A DNA stretch of 6,116 nucleotides, from contig JADDPM010000046.1 in assembly GCA_016781885.1 (NCBI GenBank), positions 8,979 to 15,094 on the forward strand, in the 5' to 3' direction. The translations under genes were made by a program, and so were the position numbers. Shown piece by piece: positions 5,087 to 6,116 of the stretch. Each line of letters opens with the position of its first letter. Position 1 is the stretch's first letter. The notes under the pieces are model-generated. The model saw nothing but the letters and a program-made list of their open reading frames with translations, searched no databases and had not been told where the DNA came from. The stretch comes from Rubrobacter sp. GTDB taxonomy: Bacteria; Actinomycetota; Rubrobacteria; Rubrobacterales; Rubrobacteraceae.

Positions 5087-6116
5087 TTACCGGACGGCGC
5101 TACGCCATCCTCGCCGACGGCTGGTTCGCCGACCGCCACGCCAAGACCGCCCACGGCCTCATAGCCTACGGCCGGGATGAGATCGCCGCCGTCATAGACC
5201 CGGCTTTGGCCGGGCGCAACGTCCTCGACGTAATGCCGGGACTCCGGCGCGACGCGCCCATCGTCGGCACGCTTCAGGAGGCGCTGGAGTTCTCCCCGAC
5301 CTCCATCCTCGTCGGGCTCGCCCCGGCGGGAGGGCGGCTGCCGGAGGAGTGGATCGATACGCTGAGAGAGGCGGCGGAGGCCGGCCTCGAGATCGTTAGC
5401 GGCCTCCACCAGCGGCTCGCGCCGGAGCTGCATGGAGCAAGAGTCTGGGACGTCCGTGAGCCGCCGCGGGACGTGCCGCTCTTCTCTGGGGAGGGCTTTG
5501 GGGTGGAACCGAAGGTCGTGCTCTCAGTCGGGACCAACAGCGCTATCGGCAAGATGACCGCTACTCTAGAGGTCGAGCGCGCCGCGAGGGAGAGGGGCGT
5601 CGCCACCGAGTTCGTAGCAACCGGCCAGAGCGGTATCATCATCGCGGGGTGGGGGATCTGTGTAGACGCCGTGGTCTCCGACTTCGCCGCCGGGGCCGCC
5701 GAGCAGATGGTGCTGAGGGCCGCCGAATCTTCCCCGGACCTGATCCTGGTAGAAGGTCAGGGCTCGCTCGCCCATCCGGCCTACTCCGGCGTCACGACGG
5801 CCCTCCTGCACGGTTCCTGCCCAGACTGCCTGATCCTCTGCGCCGACGCCTCGGAAGAGAAGATCTTCGCCGGCGTGCCCCGTCCGGACGTCCGAGACAT
5901 CGAGCGCCTCTACGAAGGTGTTGCCGCACTAGTCAAACCCGCGCCCGTGGTCGCGTTGAGCATCAACACAAAAGGTCTCGACGACGACGCGGCAGAGAAG
6001 TTTATCGAGCTCGTCTCCGGGGAGACCGGCCTCCCGGCGGCCGACCCGGTGCGAGCATCCGCCGCCCCGATCCTCGACGCCGTGCTCCGCGCGCCGAAGA
6101 CGGCGCCCGTGGGTTC
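5083..6116 (+). CDS. dgcN: DUF1611 P-loop protein, DgcN-like (D-glutamate N-acetyltransferase family), 3' end cut
   Basis: The frame opens at ATG 5083, overlapping the epimerase stop (ATGA), and stays open for 344 codons to the window edge. DUF1611 proteins are about 330-350 residues, so little is missing. The N-terminal half (about 8-125) is the DUF1611_N Rossmann-like region, with ILVGLAPAGGRLPEEW (75-90), IVSGLHQRL (104-112) and WDVREPP (122-128). The C-terminal half has a P-loop at 150-159 (GTNSAIGKMT), then ATGQSGIIIAGWGICVDAVV (179-198), VEGQGSLAHPAYSGVT (223-238) and ALSINTKGL (291-299), all hallmark blocks of the family as I recall it. Characterised DgcN proteins N-acetylate D-glutamate so that DgcA can racemise it to N-acetyl-L-Glu; assignment here is by family and neighbour. 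No Shine-Dalgarno is well placed, so translation is probably coupled to the epimerase. The symbol is tentative because many DUF1611 members are uncharacterised. Confidence 0.9.
   Translation, partial: MITGRRYAILADGWFADRHAKTAHGLIAYGRDEIAAVIDPALAGRNVLDVMPGLRRDAPIVGTLQEALEFSPTSILVGLAPAGGRLPEEWIDTLREAAEAGLEIVSGLHQRLAPELHGARVWDVREPPRDVPLFSGEGFGVEPKVVLSVGTNSAIGKMTATLEVERAARERGVATEFVATGQSGIIIAGWGICVDAVVSDFAAGAAEQMVLRAAESSPDLILVEGQGSLAHPAYSGVTTALLHGSCPDCLILCADASEEKIFAGVPRPDVRDIERLYEGVAALVKPAPVVALSINTKGLDDDAAEKFIELVSGETGLPAADPVRASAAPILDAVLRAPKTAPVG

Noticed and set aside
5026..5811. Minus-strand frames opposite the DUF1611 gene (5026-5433, 5274-5642, 5566-5811)
   Set aside because: The plus strand encodes a continuous DUF1611 protein with hallmark blocks throughout. 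The antisense products have no recognisable domain.

Overview
The window looks like chromosomal DNA of a high-GC Gram-positive bacterium. The likeliest source is a deep-branching actinobacterium such as Rubrobacter. This is inferred from GC-rich coding sequence with frequent AGG (Arg) and ATA (Ile) codons, GTG/TTG starts, a probable leaderless start, and MHYT/PAS sensors beside OmpR-type two-component genes. No rRNA or marker gene confirms it.

Left part, minus strand (1-3967). In transcription order this holds four things. First is an OmpR/PhoB-type response regulator (3967-3194). Second is an overlapping PhoR-like histidine kinase with no visible membrane segment (3240-2380). Third is a 45-codon stub of a receiver domain that ends before its phosphoacceptor Asp (2209-2072). 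Last is a large MHYT-PAS-PAS-PAS sensor that runs off the left edge (2021-1). Between the stub and the MHYT gene lies an 11-codon frame (10 residues plus stop), 2050-2018, with a near-ideal Shine-Dalgarno. Its stop overlaps the MHYT start (ATGA). No stop interrupts the MHYT frame over 673 codons.

Right part, plus strand (4091-6116). A divergent unit starts with an enolase-superfamily epimerase/racemase (dipeptide epimerase or DgcA-like). It is coupled by an ATGA overlap to a DUF1611 (DgcN-like) P-loop protein cut by the right edge. This pairing matches the DgcN-DgcA route for D-glutamate, in which D-Glu is N-acetylated and N-acetyl-D-Glu is then racemised. The epimerase also keeps a DxD motif known from dipeptide epimerases, so its substrate could be a cell-wall dipeptide instead. 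Either way the theme is recovery or breakdown of D-glutamate from peptidoglycan.

The divergent intergenic region (3968-4090) carries the 9-mer TAGCTATAA once towards each operon, overlapping the probable -10 elements. The right-hand copy lies exactly where a leaderless GTG start at 4091 would need it.

I found no tRNA, rRNA, CRISPR array, insertion sequence or convincing terminator. The points most worth following up are the truncated receiver with the coupled mini-frame before the MHYT sensor, and the substrate of the DgcA/DgcN-like pair.
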